A stretch of DNA of 64,000 nucleotides from Cellulomonas sp. KH9 (GCF_900114185.1 NZ_FOSE01000005.1:248001-312000), one strand, 5' to 3'. Numbered from the stretch's first letter, positions 54,638-63,241 are shown. Program-made: numbers and translations. The notes: generated by a model from the letters alone, not told the origin.

Positions 54638-55339
54638 CTAGCCCGGTCCGGGCCGGCCCGGAGGCGCCGCGCGCTCGTGCAGGCGACGGCGCACCCCCCA
54701 GAAGTGGGCGTCGAGCTCGTGCTGCGCGAGGCGGACGTCCCGGGCCACGACGGCCTCGAGGATGCGGGCGTGCATGGCGGCGACCGACGGCAGGTCCTCC
54801 GGGGCGGCGGCGGCGTCGAGCCGCCCGTGCAGCCGCCAGAACGCCGCCGAGACGCCCTCGAACACGCGGTTCTGCACGGACGAGAACAGCGCGCGGTGGA
54901 ACGCCTCGTCCTCCTCGTGGACGCGGTGCCCGCGACGCGCCGCCGTGGTCATCGCCGCCACGATCGTGCGCAGCTCGTCCTGCTGGGCCAGCGTCATGCG
55001 CGCGGCGACCTGGGCGAGGTGGCTGACCTCGAAGGCGTGGCGGATCTCGAAGAGCTCCTCGACGGACCGGTCGCTGACCCCGAGGACCGCGGCGAGGTGC
55101 AGCCCGAAGCGGTCGGGCTCGAACCCGAGCCACACGCGACGCGCACCCTGCCGCGACCGGACCGCACCGAACGCCTCGAGCACCCGCAGCGCCTCACGCA
55201 CCTGCGGCCGCCCGGCGTGCATGGCCGTGGCGATCTCCGACTCGGCCGGCAGGACGTCGCCCACCCGCAGGCCGAGCTCCACGATCTGCTCCACGAGCCG
55301 CACGTCGGCGTCCGACGCCGTGCGCAGCATGTCCGACAA
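54638..55339 (-). CDS. FadR/GntR-family transcriptional repressor
   Basis: 233 residues. The winged HTH (about residues 10-72) contains LPAESEIATAMHAGRPQVREALRV-type sequence; the all-helical FCD effector domain (about 85-215) shows metal ligands in DEAFHRALF, AMHARILEA and HELDAHF. The TTG at 55339 has GAGGTGG 5 nt upstream; an ATG at 55330 is the alternative. It is divergently unlinked but same-strand with the sugar operon, and TTGTCNGACAA operators lie at its start codon and 100 bp upstream. Confidence 0.93.
   Translation of the reverse strand: MSDMLRTASDADVRLVEQIVELGLRVGDVLPAESEIATAMHAGRPQVREALRVLEAFGAVRSRQGARRVWLGFEPDRFGLHLAAVLGVSDRSVEELFEIRHAFEVSHLAQVAARMTLAQQDELRTIVAAMTTAARRGHRVHEEDEAFHRALFSSVQNRVFEGVSAAFWRLHGRLDAAAAPEDLPSVAAMHARILEAVVARDVRLAQHELDAHFWGVRRRLHERAAPPGRPGPG
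55329..55339 (-). promoter_or_regulatory. probable FadR-type operator over the repressor start codon
   Basis: Minus-strand TTGTCGGACAT at 55339-55329 matches TTGTCNGACAA at 10 of 11 positions and includes the TTG start codon itself, suggesting autorepression. Confidence 0.45.
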
Positions 55340-55435
55340 GTTGCCACCTCTTCGTCGAGGGTCAGCCGCGCCTCGTCGCGCGACCTGGCCGACACTAGGA
55401 AGAACGCGCCAGGGCCGACAACGACAACCGGTCAG

Positions 55436-55446
55436 TTGTCCGACAA
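55436..55446. promoter_or_regulatory. palindromic operator TTGTCCGACAA
   Basis: A perfect TTGTC-C-GACAA palindrome in the 97-bp region before the repressor start. FadR-subfamily regulators bind T-N-GTC-N-GAC-N-A type sites. A related half-pattern CCGACAACGACAA precedes it at 55415-55427. Confidence 0.65.
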
Positions 55447-55534
55447 GCGGTCGGGAGGTTGCGCGGGCTGCTCCGGCGGCCGGTGCGCACTCGACCGACC
55501 ACCGCCCGGTGTGATCAGCGGCGGCGAGCCCGTG

Positions 55535-55632
55535 CGTCGGCTCCGGGGTGTCGGCTCAGCGGTGTCGGCTCCGGGGCGTCGGCTCCGCGGCGTCGGCTCC
55601 GCGGTGTCGGCTCAGCGGTGTCGGCTCCGCGG
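55535..55632. repeat. seven tandem copies of a 14-bp unit
   Basis: Unit consensus [C/T]GTCGGCTC[C/A]G[C/G]GG, copies at 55535, 55549, 55563, 55577, 55591, 55605 and 55619. The array ends 2 bp before the aminotransferase stop codon and fills the spacer before the repressor promoter. Confidence 0.95.
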
Positions 55633-55634
55633 CG

Positions 55635-56810
55635 TCAGAGCCCGCGCTGCCAGGCCACGACCCGGTCGGCCGCCTCCGCCACCACCTGCGGCGACGACGC
55701 GAACGACAGCCGCACCCAGCTCCGGCCACCGACGGGGTCGAAGTCGCTGCCCGGGGTGATCGCGACGCCCGCCTCGTCGAGCAGGCGCGCGCAGTACGTC
55801 ACCGCGTCCAGGCCCGTGCGCGACACGTCGCCGTACAGGTAGAACGCGCCGTCCGCGGGGGCGACGGGGTCCCAGCCCAGGTCCGGCAGGCGGTCGAGCA
55901 GCAGCCGCCGCGAGGCCGCGTACCGCTCGACGTTGGCGCGCGCGGCGGCCATGCCGTCGGGGCTGAAGGCCGCGACGCCCGCGTGCTGCGCGAGCGCCGG
56001 CGGGCACAGGGCGACGTTGCCCGCGAGCGCGTCGACGGGTGCGACCAGGTCGTCGGGCAGGACCAGCCAGCCCAGCCGCCAGCCGGTCATGGCCCAGTAC
56101 TTGGAGAACGAGTTGACGACGACGGCCCCCGTGCCGAGGAACTGCGCGGCGGTGGCCGTGGCGGGGGTGGCGCCGGACGCGTCGGGGTACGTGATGCCGT
56201 GGTAGATCTCGTCGCTGACCAGGCGCACGCCGTGCTCACCGCACCAGTCCGCGAGCGCGGTGAGCTCGGCCGGCTCGATCATGGTGCCCGTCGGGTTGGC
56301 GGGCGACGCGACGACCAGCCCCTCGACGGGCCGGTCCAGCGCCTCGAGCTGCGCCACGGTCGGCTGGTAGCGCTGCTCGGGGCCGCACGGCAGGTCGACG
56401 ACCTCGCAGCCCAGGGCCGTGAGGATGTTGGCGTAGGCCGGGTAGCCGGGACGGGCGAGCGCGACACGGTCGCCGACGTCGAACGCCCCGAGGAACGCGA
56501 GCAGGAACCCGCCGGACGACCCGGTGGTGACCGCGACGCGTGCCGGGTCCACGTCGACGCCGTACGTGTCGCGGTAGTGCGCGGCGATGGCCGCCCGCAG
56601 GCCCGGTGCGCCGAGGGACTCGGTGTACCCCAGGTCCCCGGACGTCAGCAGCTCGATCGCCCGCTGCCGCACGACGTCCGAGGCACCCGTCGACGGCTCA
56701 CCGGCGCAGAGGTTGAGCACGTGCTCCCCGGCGGCGCGGCGCGCGTTGGCGGCGGCCAGGATCTCCATGACGGCGAACGGGGGGACGTGGGCGCGGGCGG
56801 CGACCTTCAT
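55635..56810 (-). CDS. PLP-dependent class I aminotransferase
   Basis: 391 residues. Fold-type I motifs: NLCAGEPSTG, SPANPTG, SDEIYHGI and the PLP lysine in SFSKYWAMTGWRLGW, followed by the carboxylate-binding Arg in WVRLSFA. The sequence resembles aspartate-type (subgroup I-gamma) aminotransferases. The ATG at 56810 begins MKVAARAHVPPF; an in-frame GTG at 56825 is possible. Neither has a clear ribosome site. A single gene; amino donor and acceptor are not predictable. Confidence 0.92.
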   Translation of the reverse strand: MKVAARAHVPPFAVMEILAAANARRAAGEHVLNLCAGEPSTGASDVVRQRAIELLTSGDLGYTESLGAPGLRAAIAAHYRDTYGVDVDPARVAVTTGSSGGFLLAFLGAFDVGDRVALARPGYPAYANILTALGCEVVDLPCGPEQRYQPTVAQLEALDRPVEGLVVASPANPTGTMIEPAELTALADWCGEHGVRLVSDEIYHGITYPDASGATPATATAAQFLGTGAVVVNSFSKYWAMTGWRLGWLVLPDDLVAPVDALAGNVALCPPALAQHAGVAAFSPDGMAAARANVERYAASRRLLLDRLPDLGWDPVAPADGAFYLYGDVSRTGLDAVTYCARLLDEAGVAITPGSDFDPVGGRSWVRLSFASSPQVVAEAADRVVAWQRGL

Positions 56811-56880
56811 GGGGTCAGTGTCCACGGTCCCGCGGCGCGTCGGGGCCGTCCCGCCCCGCCGCGCACGGCCGCGCGGGAGG

Positions 56881-57627
56881 TCAGGTCGCCAGCGAGACGA
56901 TCGAGGCGACGCTGATCGCCACGACGACGGCGTTGAAGACGAACGCCGCCAGCGCGTGCCCGGTGACGGTCCGGCGCAGCGCGCTGCGGGTGACCGTGAC
57001 GTCCGTCGTGCCGAACGTCGTGGCCACGGCCACCGCGACGTACAGGTAGTCCGCGAAGACGCGCGGCTCGTCCCCGGCGAAGCGCAGGCCGCCGTCGAGC
57101 AGGTCGCGGCGCAGGTAGTCGATCGCGTACGTGACGACCATCGTCGCCCACGCGCTGACCACCAGGACGATCCCGACCGCCACGAGCACCGGCTGGGGCA
57201 GGCCGCTGGGCAGCCCGCCGCTCTGCGGCAGCACGACGACCGCCGTCACCATGGCGCCGAGCCCGACCGCGAGCGCGGCCCCGGCACCCGGCTCGGTGAG
57301 CAGCAGCCACCGGTGCAGCGGCCCGCGTCGCGGCATCGTCGCGGCAGCGCGCGCGACGACCTCCGGACCCGCCGGCAGGTACAGCACGAGCGTCAGGACG
57401 ACGTAGAGCACCTGGTAGGCCGCCATGCCGACGAGCAGACCGTCGACCAGGGTCCAGGACGCGCCGGCCTCGACCGCGCGGCCGGCCACCCCGAGGGCGA
57501 TGCCGACGGCACCCCCGAGGGAGGACCGGAAGGTCTCGGTGAGGGCGAGGTCGTGCAGCCGCCGTCCGAGCGCACGTCCCGACGCGGCGACGCCGCGCCG
57601 GACGACGCCACTGCGGTCCCCTGCCAC
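56881..57627 (-). CDS. DUF1345-family membrane protein
   Basis: 248 residues with about five to six membrane helices. The DUF1345 signature FADYLYVAVAVATTFGTTDV lies near the C-terminus. The GTG at 57627 is chosen because TAGGGT (57640-57635) ends 7 nt upstream, the leaderless signature used by neighbours; the frame stays open to 57702. Family function is unknown; a channel-like fold has been suggested from the conserved TTFGTTDV loop (inference). Confidence 0.85.
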   Translation of the reverse strand: MAGDRSGVVRRGVAASGRALGRRLHDLALTETFRSSLGGAVGIALGVAGRAVEAGASWTLVDGLLVGMAAYQVLYVVLTLVLYLPAGPEVVARAAATMPRRGPLHRWLLLTEPGAGAALAVGLGAMVTAVVVLPQSGGLPSGLPQPVLVAVGIVLVVSAWATMVVTYAIDYLRRDLLDGGLRFAGDEPRVFADYLYVAVAVATTFGTTDVTVTRSALRRTVTGHALAAFVFNAVVVAISVASIVSLAT

Positions 57628-57739
57628 GGCCCGGACCCTACTGGTGGGCACCGGCGCCGCCGCACGCGTGACCTGCGCAGGTTGTGCAGCCGACACGTCC
57701 ACGCCGGCCGCCCGGCGCCCGACCGGGCCGGCAGCCCCG

Positions 57740-59350
57740 CTACCCGGCCGCGGCCACCGGCACCAGCGGCCGGCGCGCCACCGTCAGCACGTGCGTGTCG
57801 GGCCAGTCCACCGGCGCGCCCGTCGCGGGGTCGCGCAGCGCCGCACCCACCTGTAGCCGGTTCTCGACGAACCAGTCGTTGCGCCACGGCCCGCTGCCGG
57901 GCTCGAGCTCGAACCCGACGCCCTCGAGCAACGTGCGCCAGTCGTCGCCGGTCATGTCGCAGAACCGCTCGTGGCACTCCGAGAGCCACGAGTCGGTGTA
58001 GTCACGCGTGTACAGGTACTCCATCGCGGTGCGCAGGGTCGTGCGCGCGACGCTGCGGACCTGCCCGACCTCGACCCACTCGACCTCGACGGTCGCGCCG
58101 GACAGTGCCGGGAAGTCCTGTGCGAACTGCACCAGCCGCGCCGCGGGCGACAGCGCCGCGACGTGCGCGGCGGCCTCGGGCCGCGGCAGCCCGGACAGGT
58201 CCCGCGCGGGGACGTCGGCGTCACCGTCGAGCACCAGGTCGACGACGCGCTCGGGGTCCGCCGGGCCGAGCACGTCGGAGTTGATCCACACGCCGCCGGG
58301 CCGGGTGTGCGCGAAGAGGCGCGCGGCCAGCAGCTCCAGGTCGTCGCGGCCGCGGCCGTAGCTGGAGATCTCGTGGGTCAGCGCGATCGTCGTCGTGGTG
58401 TCCACCGACCGGTCGGGGAACACCGGCCCCAGCAGCAGGTTGCGCTGGGCGAAGAACACGTTGGGGTTGGCGAACACGCCCTGCGCGCGGCGGTGCTCGG
58501 CCTCGGCGACCAGGTGCCGGGACACGTCGACGCCGTACAGGTCGGACTCCGCCAGGCGCGGGTCCTTCGCCGCCCGCTCCAGCAGCCCGCCCGCCGCGCA
58601 GCCCAGGTCGACGACCCGGCCCGGGCGCACGTGCGGGGCGACCTGGGCCCACTTGCGGTCCGACGCGTCGTCGAACGCGGCCGTGTAGGTGGTGTAGTCG
58701 CGGGTCTCGGTGAGGTCACCGTCGTCCTGCACGGTCGGGTCGGTGTGCACCAGCCGGACGTGCTCGTCCAGGCGGTACCGCTCGTAGAACGCGACCGCCT
58801 CGGGGTGCGCGAGCGCGCGCCACGCGTCGTCGCCCGCGACCATCCGCTCGAGCACGTCCCACGGGCGCACCGGGTCGCGCGGGTCGCCGGCCTCGACGGC
58901 CGCGATGCGGAACCCCTCGGCCGCGTACAGCTCCGCGACCTCCGGCGTGGAGCACGCCACGACCGTCTCGGCGGGCGTCAGCGCCTCGCCCAGCACCAGC
59001 TCGCACGTCGCGAGGACCGTGTGCGCGAACCGCGGGCTCGGGGGCACGTCGGCCACGGGGACGACGAGCGAGGGCAGCCCTGCGCGCGTGGTCACCGCCT
59101 CGACCATCGCCTCGCGGCGGTGCGCCGGGACGGGGTTGCGCCGGGTGCCGCTGTGCGTGGCGGAGGTCAGCGCCCACACCACGCGCGCGTCGGACGTGCA
59201 GGTCACGGGCTCGCCCGCGGTGTCGACGACCTTGCCGGCGAGCAGGTCGCCCAGGTACGCGACCTGGAACGCGGTGACCAGGTGGTGGCGGCCGGGGAAC
59301 AGGACGTGGCGGATCGCGGGAGGCGGGGTCACGGGAGGCACAGCGAGCAC
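57740..59350 (-). CDS. fusion of nucleotidylyltransferase-like domain and class I methyltransferase
   Basis: 536 residues. Residues 12-150 (FPGRHHLVTAFQVAYLGDLL, then TRRNPVPAHRREAMVEAV) resemble the HxGH-type nucleotidylyltransferase fold seen in NMN adenylyltransferases. Residues about 205-520 are a SAM-dependent methyltransferase with motif I VVDLGCAAGGLLERA and an acidic GVDVS. The GTG at 59350 is the most upstream start; inner GTGs at residues 4 and 7 are possible. The fusion has no recognised named function. It is convergent with nothing and lies 27 bp after the phosphatase stop. Confidence 0.75.
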   Translation of the reverse strand: MLAVPPVTPPPAIRHVLFPGRHHLVTAFQVAYLGDLLAGKVVDTAGEPVTCTSDARVVWALTSATHSGTRRNPVPAHRREAMVEAVTTRAGLPSLVVPVADVPPSPRFAHTVLATCELVLGEALTPAETVVACSTPEVAELYAAEGFRIAAVEAGDPRDPVRPWDVLERMVAGDDAWRALAHPEAVAFYERYRLDEHVRLVHTDPTVQDDGDLTETRDYTTYTAAFDDASDRKWAQVAPHVRPGRVVDLGCAAGGLLERAAKDPRLAESDLYGVDVSRHLVAEAEHRRAQGVFANPNVFFAQRNLLLGPVFPDRSVDTTTTIALTHEISSYGRGRDDLELLAARLFAHTRPGGVWINSDVLGPADPERVVDLVLDGDADVPARDLSGLPRPEAAAHVAALSPAARLVQFAQDFPALSGATVEVEWVEVGQVRSVARTTLRTAMEYLYTRDYTDSWLSECHERFCDMTGDDWRTLLEGVGFELEPGSGPWRNDWFVENRLQVGAALRDPATGAPVDWPDTHVLTVARRPLVPVAAAG

Positions 59351-59377
59351 CGTGCCACACCGCGGCCGGACGTCACG

Positions 59378-59941
59378 TCAGGCGCGGGGGTGATCCGCCG
59401 CGTCGCCGGGGGCGCCGTCCCGTCGCTCCGCGAGAGCCTCGCGGACGAAGTCGACGATCCCGTCGGCGGCCGCCTCGATCTCCGCGAGCGTCGTCTCGAA
59501 CCCCTCCTCGGGGCCGTACCAGGGGTCGTCGACGTCGAGGACGTGCTCCGGCTGACCGGGCTCCGCGGGCGCGGCCGGGTCGAAGGTGCGGAACATGCGG
59601 ACCCGCCCGGTCAGGGCCGGGTCGCCGTCGGCCAGGCGGCGCAGGGCGCGGGCGTGCGCCGCGGTCATGGGCAGGACGAGGTCCCGCGCGGCGAGGTCGG
59701 TCGGGCGGGTCTGCCGCGCCCGGTGGCCGTCCCCGGTCGGGTAGCCGTGCCGGCGCAGCACGGCGCGCGCCCGCCAGTCGACCGGGTTGCCGTGCTCCTC
59801 GTCGCTGATGCCGGTGGAGTCGACCTGCACCGCGTCGGCCAGGCCGGCGGCCGCGAACCGCTCGCGGAGCACGATCTCCGCCATCGGGGAGCGGCAGATG
59901 TTGCCGGTGCACACGGTCATCACGCGGTACGGGCTGGTCAC
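59378..59941 (-). CDS. low-molecular-weight protein-tyrosine phosphatase
   Basis: 187 residues. The signature C-x5-R-S is CTGNICRS with nucleophile C11 and R17; the general-acid loop is DVDDPWYGPEEGF. In actinobacteria such enzymes act on protein tyrosine kinases of polysaccharide export or are secreted effectors; no kinase or exopolysaccharide gene is adjacent here. The GTG start has GAGGAT about 6 nt upstream, which may serve as promoter or ribosome site. Confidence 0.93.
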   Translation of the reverse strand: MTSPYRVMTVCTGNICRSPMAEIVLRERFAAAGLADAVQVDSTGISDEEHGNPVDWRARAVLRRHGYPTGDGHRARQTRPTDLAARDLVLPMTAAHARALRRLADGDPALTGRVRMFRTFDPAAPAEPGQPEHVLDVDDPWYGPEEGFETTLAEIEAAADGIVDFVREALAERRDGAPGDAADHPRA

Positions 59942-60061
59942 CCGGCCATCCTCGCAGCATCCGCGCGACGGCCCGCTGGATCGTTACAACGCGGCGCGGA
60001 TCCTCACCGACCTCACATGCCGCGGACCCCGCCGCACCCGCCCCGGTGAGGCACGGCACCG

Positions 60062-60090
60062 GCCGCACCGGGCGGCACGGCCGGTGCGGC
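60062..60090. other. hairpin in front of dinB
   Basis: GCCGCACCGG (60062-60071) pairs perfectly with CCGGTGCGGC (60081-60090) over a 9-nt loop, ending 16 bp before the dinB start. It could be a terminator or part of a short dinB leader. No SOS-box-like motif was found in the 165-bp spacer. Confidence 0.5.
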
Positions 60091-60106
60091 GTCGGAAGAT
60101 GGTGGG

Positions 60107-61837
60107 GTGGATCCCGCAGCCGACCGTGCGCAGCGCCTCGTCGCCGCCGTGCGCATGCGCGACGCCGCGACGGTGCTGCACCTCGACGCCGACGCGTTCT
60201 TCGCGGCCGTCGAGCAGCGCGACAAGCCGTCGCTGCGCGGCAAGCCGGTGCTGGTGGGCGGGATCGGCGGGCGGGGGGTCGTCTCGACCGCGTCGTACGA
60301 GGCGCGCCGGCACGGCGCCCGCTCCGCGATGCCCATGTCCCGGGCCCGGCGCCTCAGCCCCGGGGCCGCGGTGCTGACGCCCCGGTTCGCGGCGTACGCG
60401 GCGTACTCGCAGGTCATCATGGGGGTGCTGCGGGACCTGACGCCCGCGGTCGAGCCCCTGTCGATCGACGAGGCGTTCGCCGACCTCGCCCTCGCGCCCG
60501 GCGACGTCGGGGATCCGGAGGACGTCGCCGCACGCGTCCAGGCGCGCGTCACCGAGCTCACCGGGCTCACCGTGTCCGTAGGCGTCGGCCGCTCCAAGCT
60601 GGTCGCCAAGATCGCGTCCGACCTGCGCAAGCCCGGCGGCGTCGTCGTGGTGCGCCCCGAGGACGAGGACCACGTGCTGCTGCCGCTGGACGTGCGGACC
60701 GTCCCGGGGGTCGGCCCGGCGACGCAGGGCGCGCTGGAGCGCCTGGGCGTGCGGACCGTCGCCGACCTGCGCCGCCAGCCGCTCGACACGCTGACGATGA
60801 CGCTCGGCGAGGCGCACGGCACCGGGCTGTACCTGATGTCCCGCGGGCTGGACGACCGGCCCGTGGTCACCACCTCCGAGCGCAAGTCCGCCGGCGCCGA
60901 GCGCACCTTCGCCGTCGACCTGCGCGGCAAGGACCTGGTGCTCTCGGCCGTCGACGACGTCGTCGACGAGGCGCTGCAGCGCCTGGAGCGGCACGGCGGC
61001 GCGGCCCGGACCGTCGTCGCCAAGGTCCGCTACGCCGACTTCTCGACCGTCACGCGCTCCGTGACGTTCCCGCACCCGACCGCCTCGGAGTCCGAGCTGC
61101 GCGACGCCGCCCGGCGCGCGGTGCTCGCGGCGGGCGTGGTGGAGCCGGTGCGGCTGCTCGGGGTCGCGTTCCACGCGCTGTCGTCGCACGCCCAGCTGGC
61201 CCTCGACCTGGACGCGCACCTGTTCGACGCCCCGCGGCGGGCCGTGGTCGGGGAGCACGACCACGTGGGCGGGCGGCTGGCCGTGGCCGACGCCGACCGG
61301 CCCACGGACGGTGCCGACGTGACCGGCAACGACACGCCGGACGAGGAGCCCACCGGACCGCGAGGCGAGGGTGACGCCGGACCGCGCGGGGACGACGCCG
61401 TACGGGACGACGACGGTGTGCAGGAGCACGACGCCGGACCGACGCTCCCCGACGGGTCCACCGCGCCCGACGGGTCCACCGCGCCCGACGTGGACGACGT
61501 CGTGGCCGGGCTCGTCGCGGACGACGCGCGCCTGGTGGGCGCGGAGAAGGCCGTCGTCGGCCGCCCGCTCGGCGGCTCCGCGGTGGGCCGTCTGCTGGAG
61601 GAGTCGAACGCCCGGCCCGGCCTGGACGTGGAGCACGCGACCCTCGGGCGCGGCTGGGTGGTGCACGTGCGCGGCCGGGAGGCGACCGTGCGGTTCGAGA
61701 CCGCCCTGACGCCGCCGGCGCGGTCGCGCGTGCTCGACCTGGACGCGGACCCGCTCGTGCTCGTCGAGCCGGTGGGCGTCACACCGCCGTCGGCGGGGCC
61801 GTCGGCGGGGCCGTCGGCGCTGCGCGGCGACGGCTGA
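60107..61837 (+). CDS. dinB: DNA polymerase IV (DinB) with C-terminal extension
   Basis: 576 residues. The Y-family core (about 20-370) has LHLDADAFFAAVEQ and LSIDEAFADL with the catalytic acidic residues, and GVGRSKLVAKIASDLRKP. After the little-finger domain there is a 110-residue acidic linker with a repeated DGSTAP unit, then a small beta domain (DVEHATLGRGWVVHVRGREATVRFET) common at the end of actinobacterial DinB. The GTG at 60107 follows GAAGAT by 6 nt. Pol IV performs error-prone lesion bypass. Its 3' end overlaps the convergent membrane-protein gene by 59 bp. Confidence 0.95.
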   Translation: MDPAADRAQRLVAAVRMRDAATVLHLDADAFFAAVEQRDKPSLRGKPVLVGGIGGRGVVSTASYEARRHGARSAMPMSRARRLSPGAAVLTPRFAAYAAYSQVIMGVLRDLTPAVEPLSIDEAFADLALAPGDVGDPEDVAARVQARVTELTGLTVSVGVGRSKLVAKIASDLRKPGGVVVVRPEDEDHVLLPLDVRTVPGVGPATQGALERLGVRTVADLRRQPLDTLTMTLGEAHGTGLYLMSRGLDDRPVVTTSERKSAGAERTFAVDLRGKDLVLSAVDDVVDEALQRLERHGGAARTVVAKVRYADFSTVTRSVTFPHPTASESELRDAARRAVLAAGVVEPVRLLGVAFHALSSHAQLALDLDAHLFDAPRRAVVGEHDHVGGRLAVADADRPTDGADVTGNDTPDEEPTGPRGEGDAGPRGDDAVRDDDGVQEHDAGPTLPDGSTAPDGSTAPDVDDVVAGLVADDARLVGAEKAVVGRPLGGSAVGRLLEESNARPGLDVEHATLGRGWVVHVRGREATVRFETALTPPARSRVLDLDADPLVLVEPVGVTPPSAGPSAGPSALRGDG

Positions 61838-62258
61838 GGGCGGCGACCCCGGCGGCGACCGCCACGCCCACGGCCGCTCCGACGACCAGCTGGGCAGCCA
61901 GCTCGGCACCGGGCAGGGGCCGGACGGCCCGGGTGGCCAGCAGGGTGGCGACGGTGAGGGCCACGAGCAGGACCACCTCGAGGACGGTCCACCAGCGCGT
62001 GCCGTCGCGGCGGGTCCGCGCGCGCACGGTGCTGACGCCCGCGACCGTCATCGCCGCGGCGAGCGCGGCCGGGCCGAGGTCGGTCAGCACCCACGCCAGG
62101 ACCAGCACACCGCTCATGACGGCACGCGCCCACAGGTCCGGGTCGCGGTACCAGGGTGCGTCGCCGGCGTCAGGCGGGTCGGACCCGCGGTAGGCCTGCG
62201 GGTCGACGGGCCGTGCGGCCGGGATGCCCGACGTGTCCTGGTGTGCGTCCACCCGCAC
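61779..62258 (-). CDS. small multi-pass membrane protein, unknown function
   Basis: 159 residues with an acidic Pro-rich N-terminus (PWYRDPDLW) and three to four membrane helices, ending in a repetitive APTAPPTAPPTAV tail. No family recognised. AGGAT lies directly before the GTG; an in-frame GTG two codons later (62252) is an alternative. The last 59 bp overlap the dinB 3' end on the opposite strand, and a 12-bp tandem repeat codes for both tails. Confidence 0.7.
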   Translation of the reverse strand: MRVDAHQDTSGIPAARPVDPQAYRGSDPPDAGDAPWYRDPDLWARAVMSGVLVLAWVLTDLGPAALAAAMTVAGVSTVRARTRRDGTRWWTVLEVVLLVALTVATLLATRAVRPLPGAELAAQLVVGAAVGVAVAAGVAALSRRRAAPTAPPTAPPTAV

Positions 62259-62330
62259 ATCCTGGCGGGCGGCGACCCGTTCGCGCAGGCGTTCCGGCTC
62301 GCCGGACGCCCGCGTCTCTCCCGGACGGGG

Positions 62331-63095
62331 TCAGTCGCGGGCCGTCAGGACCACCGGGCCGCGCTTGGTGATCGCGACCGTGTGCTCCGCGTGCGCGGCG
62401 AGGGACCCGTCGGCGCTGCGGATGGTCCACCCGTCGTCGTCGACCACGTAGTCGCTCCCGCCCGCCATGAACCAGGGCTCGATCGCGATGACGAGGCCCG
62501 GCTTGAGCCGGCTGCCGCTGCCGGGGCGCCCGTCGTTCGGCACGTGCGGGTCCTCGTGCATGGTCCGGCCCACGCCGTGGCCGCCGAAGTCGGTGTTGAG
62601 CCCGTACCCACCCTGGCGCGCGATGCGTCCGATCGCCGCCGAGACGTCACCCATGCGCGCGTTCGGCTGCGCGGCGGCGATGCCGGCGGCCAGCGCCTGC
62701 TCGGTCGCCGCGATGAGCCGCTGCGCCTCGGGGGTCTGCGTGCCCAGCTGGAACGTCAGCGCCGAGTCGGCCACCCAGCCCTCGACCTGGCAGGCGAAGT
62801 CGATGCTCAGCACGTCGCCGTCCTGCAGCACCCGCTCCGACGGCAGGCCGTGCAGCGCGTCGGCGTTGACCGACGTGCACAGGACGCCCGGGTACGGCAT
62901 CGCCCCGAAGCTCGGGTGGTAGCCCAGGTAGACGGAGTGCGCACCGGCCTTCGCGATCAGCTCGCGGGCGTGCGCGTCGAGGTCGTTCGTCGTCATGCCG
63001 ACGCGGGTGAACTCGCGCAACGACGTCAGGACGTCGGCCACGAACCGCCCGGCGGGGCGCATCTGCTCGATCTCTGCGGGGGACTTGAGTGCCAC
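62331..63095 (-). CDS. map: methionine aminopeptidase type I (Map)
   Basis: 254 residues. All five metal ligands are present: D99, D110, H173, E206 and E237, plus H82 of the substrate pocket. It removes the N-terminal methionine from nascent proteins. The GTG start has GAGGGTGGAGG just upstream. It is not linked to adk/secY/infA as the main actinobacterial map usually is, so it may be a second copy. A promoter, a 12-codon ORF and a structured RNA precede it. Confidence 0.96.
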   Translation of the reverse strand: MALKSPAEIEQMRPAGRFVADVLTSLREFTRVGMTTNDLDAHARELIAKAGAHSVYLGYHPSFGAMPYPGVLCTSVNADALHGLPSERVLQDGDVLSIDFACQVEGWVADSALTFQLGTQTPEAQRLIAATEQALAAGIAAAQPNARMGDVSAAIGRIARQGGYGLNTDFGGHGVGRTMHEDPHVPNDGRPGSGSRLKPGLVIAIEPWFMAGGSDYVVDDDGWTIRSADGSLAAHAEHTVAITKRGPVVLTARD

Positions 63096-63176
63096 GCCTC
63101 CACCCTCTCATCCGCCGCGGGCGCGGCGGCGGGCCCCTGCAGGCGGGTGGTGCGGACCGGGTCGCGGGCAGGGAAC

Positions 63177-63241
63177 AGCCCGTGGGCCGGACCCCTGACG
63201 GGGCCCTGCCGCGAGGGACGAGGTCGCGGCTCCCACGGGCT
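63177..63241 (-). ncRNA. predicted three-way-junction RNA structure in the map leader
   Basis: AGCCCGTGGG (63177-63186) pairs with CCCACGGGCT (63232-63241); inside, CCCC/GGGG (63192-63195 with 63200-63203) and GCCGCGA/TCGCGGC (63208-63214 with 63224-63230) form two further stems. A separate GCCGGC-TGT-GCCGGC hairpin lies upstream in the transcript at about 63273-63288. No known riboswitch class was recognised. Confidence 0.45.

Noticed and set aside
59942-60106. SOS (LexA) box before dinB
   Set aside because: No sequence close to the actinobacterial GAAC-N4-GTTC box was found in the spacer.
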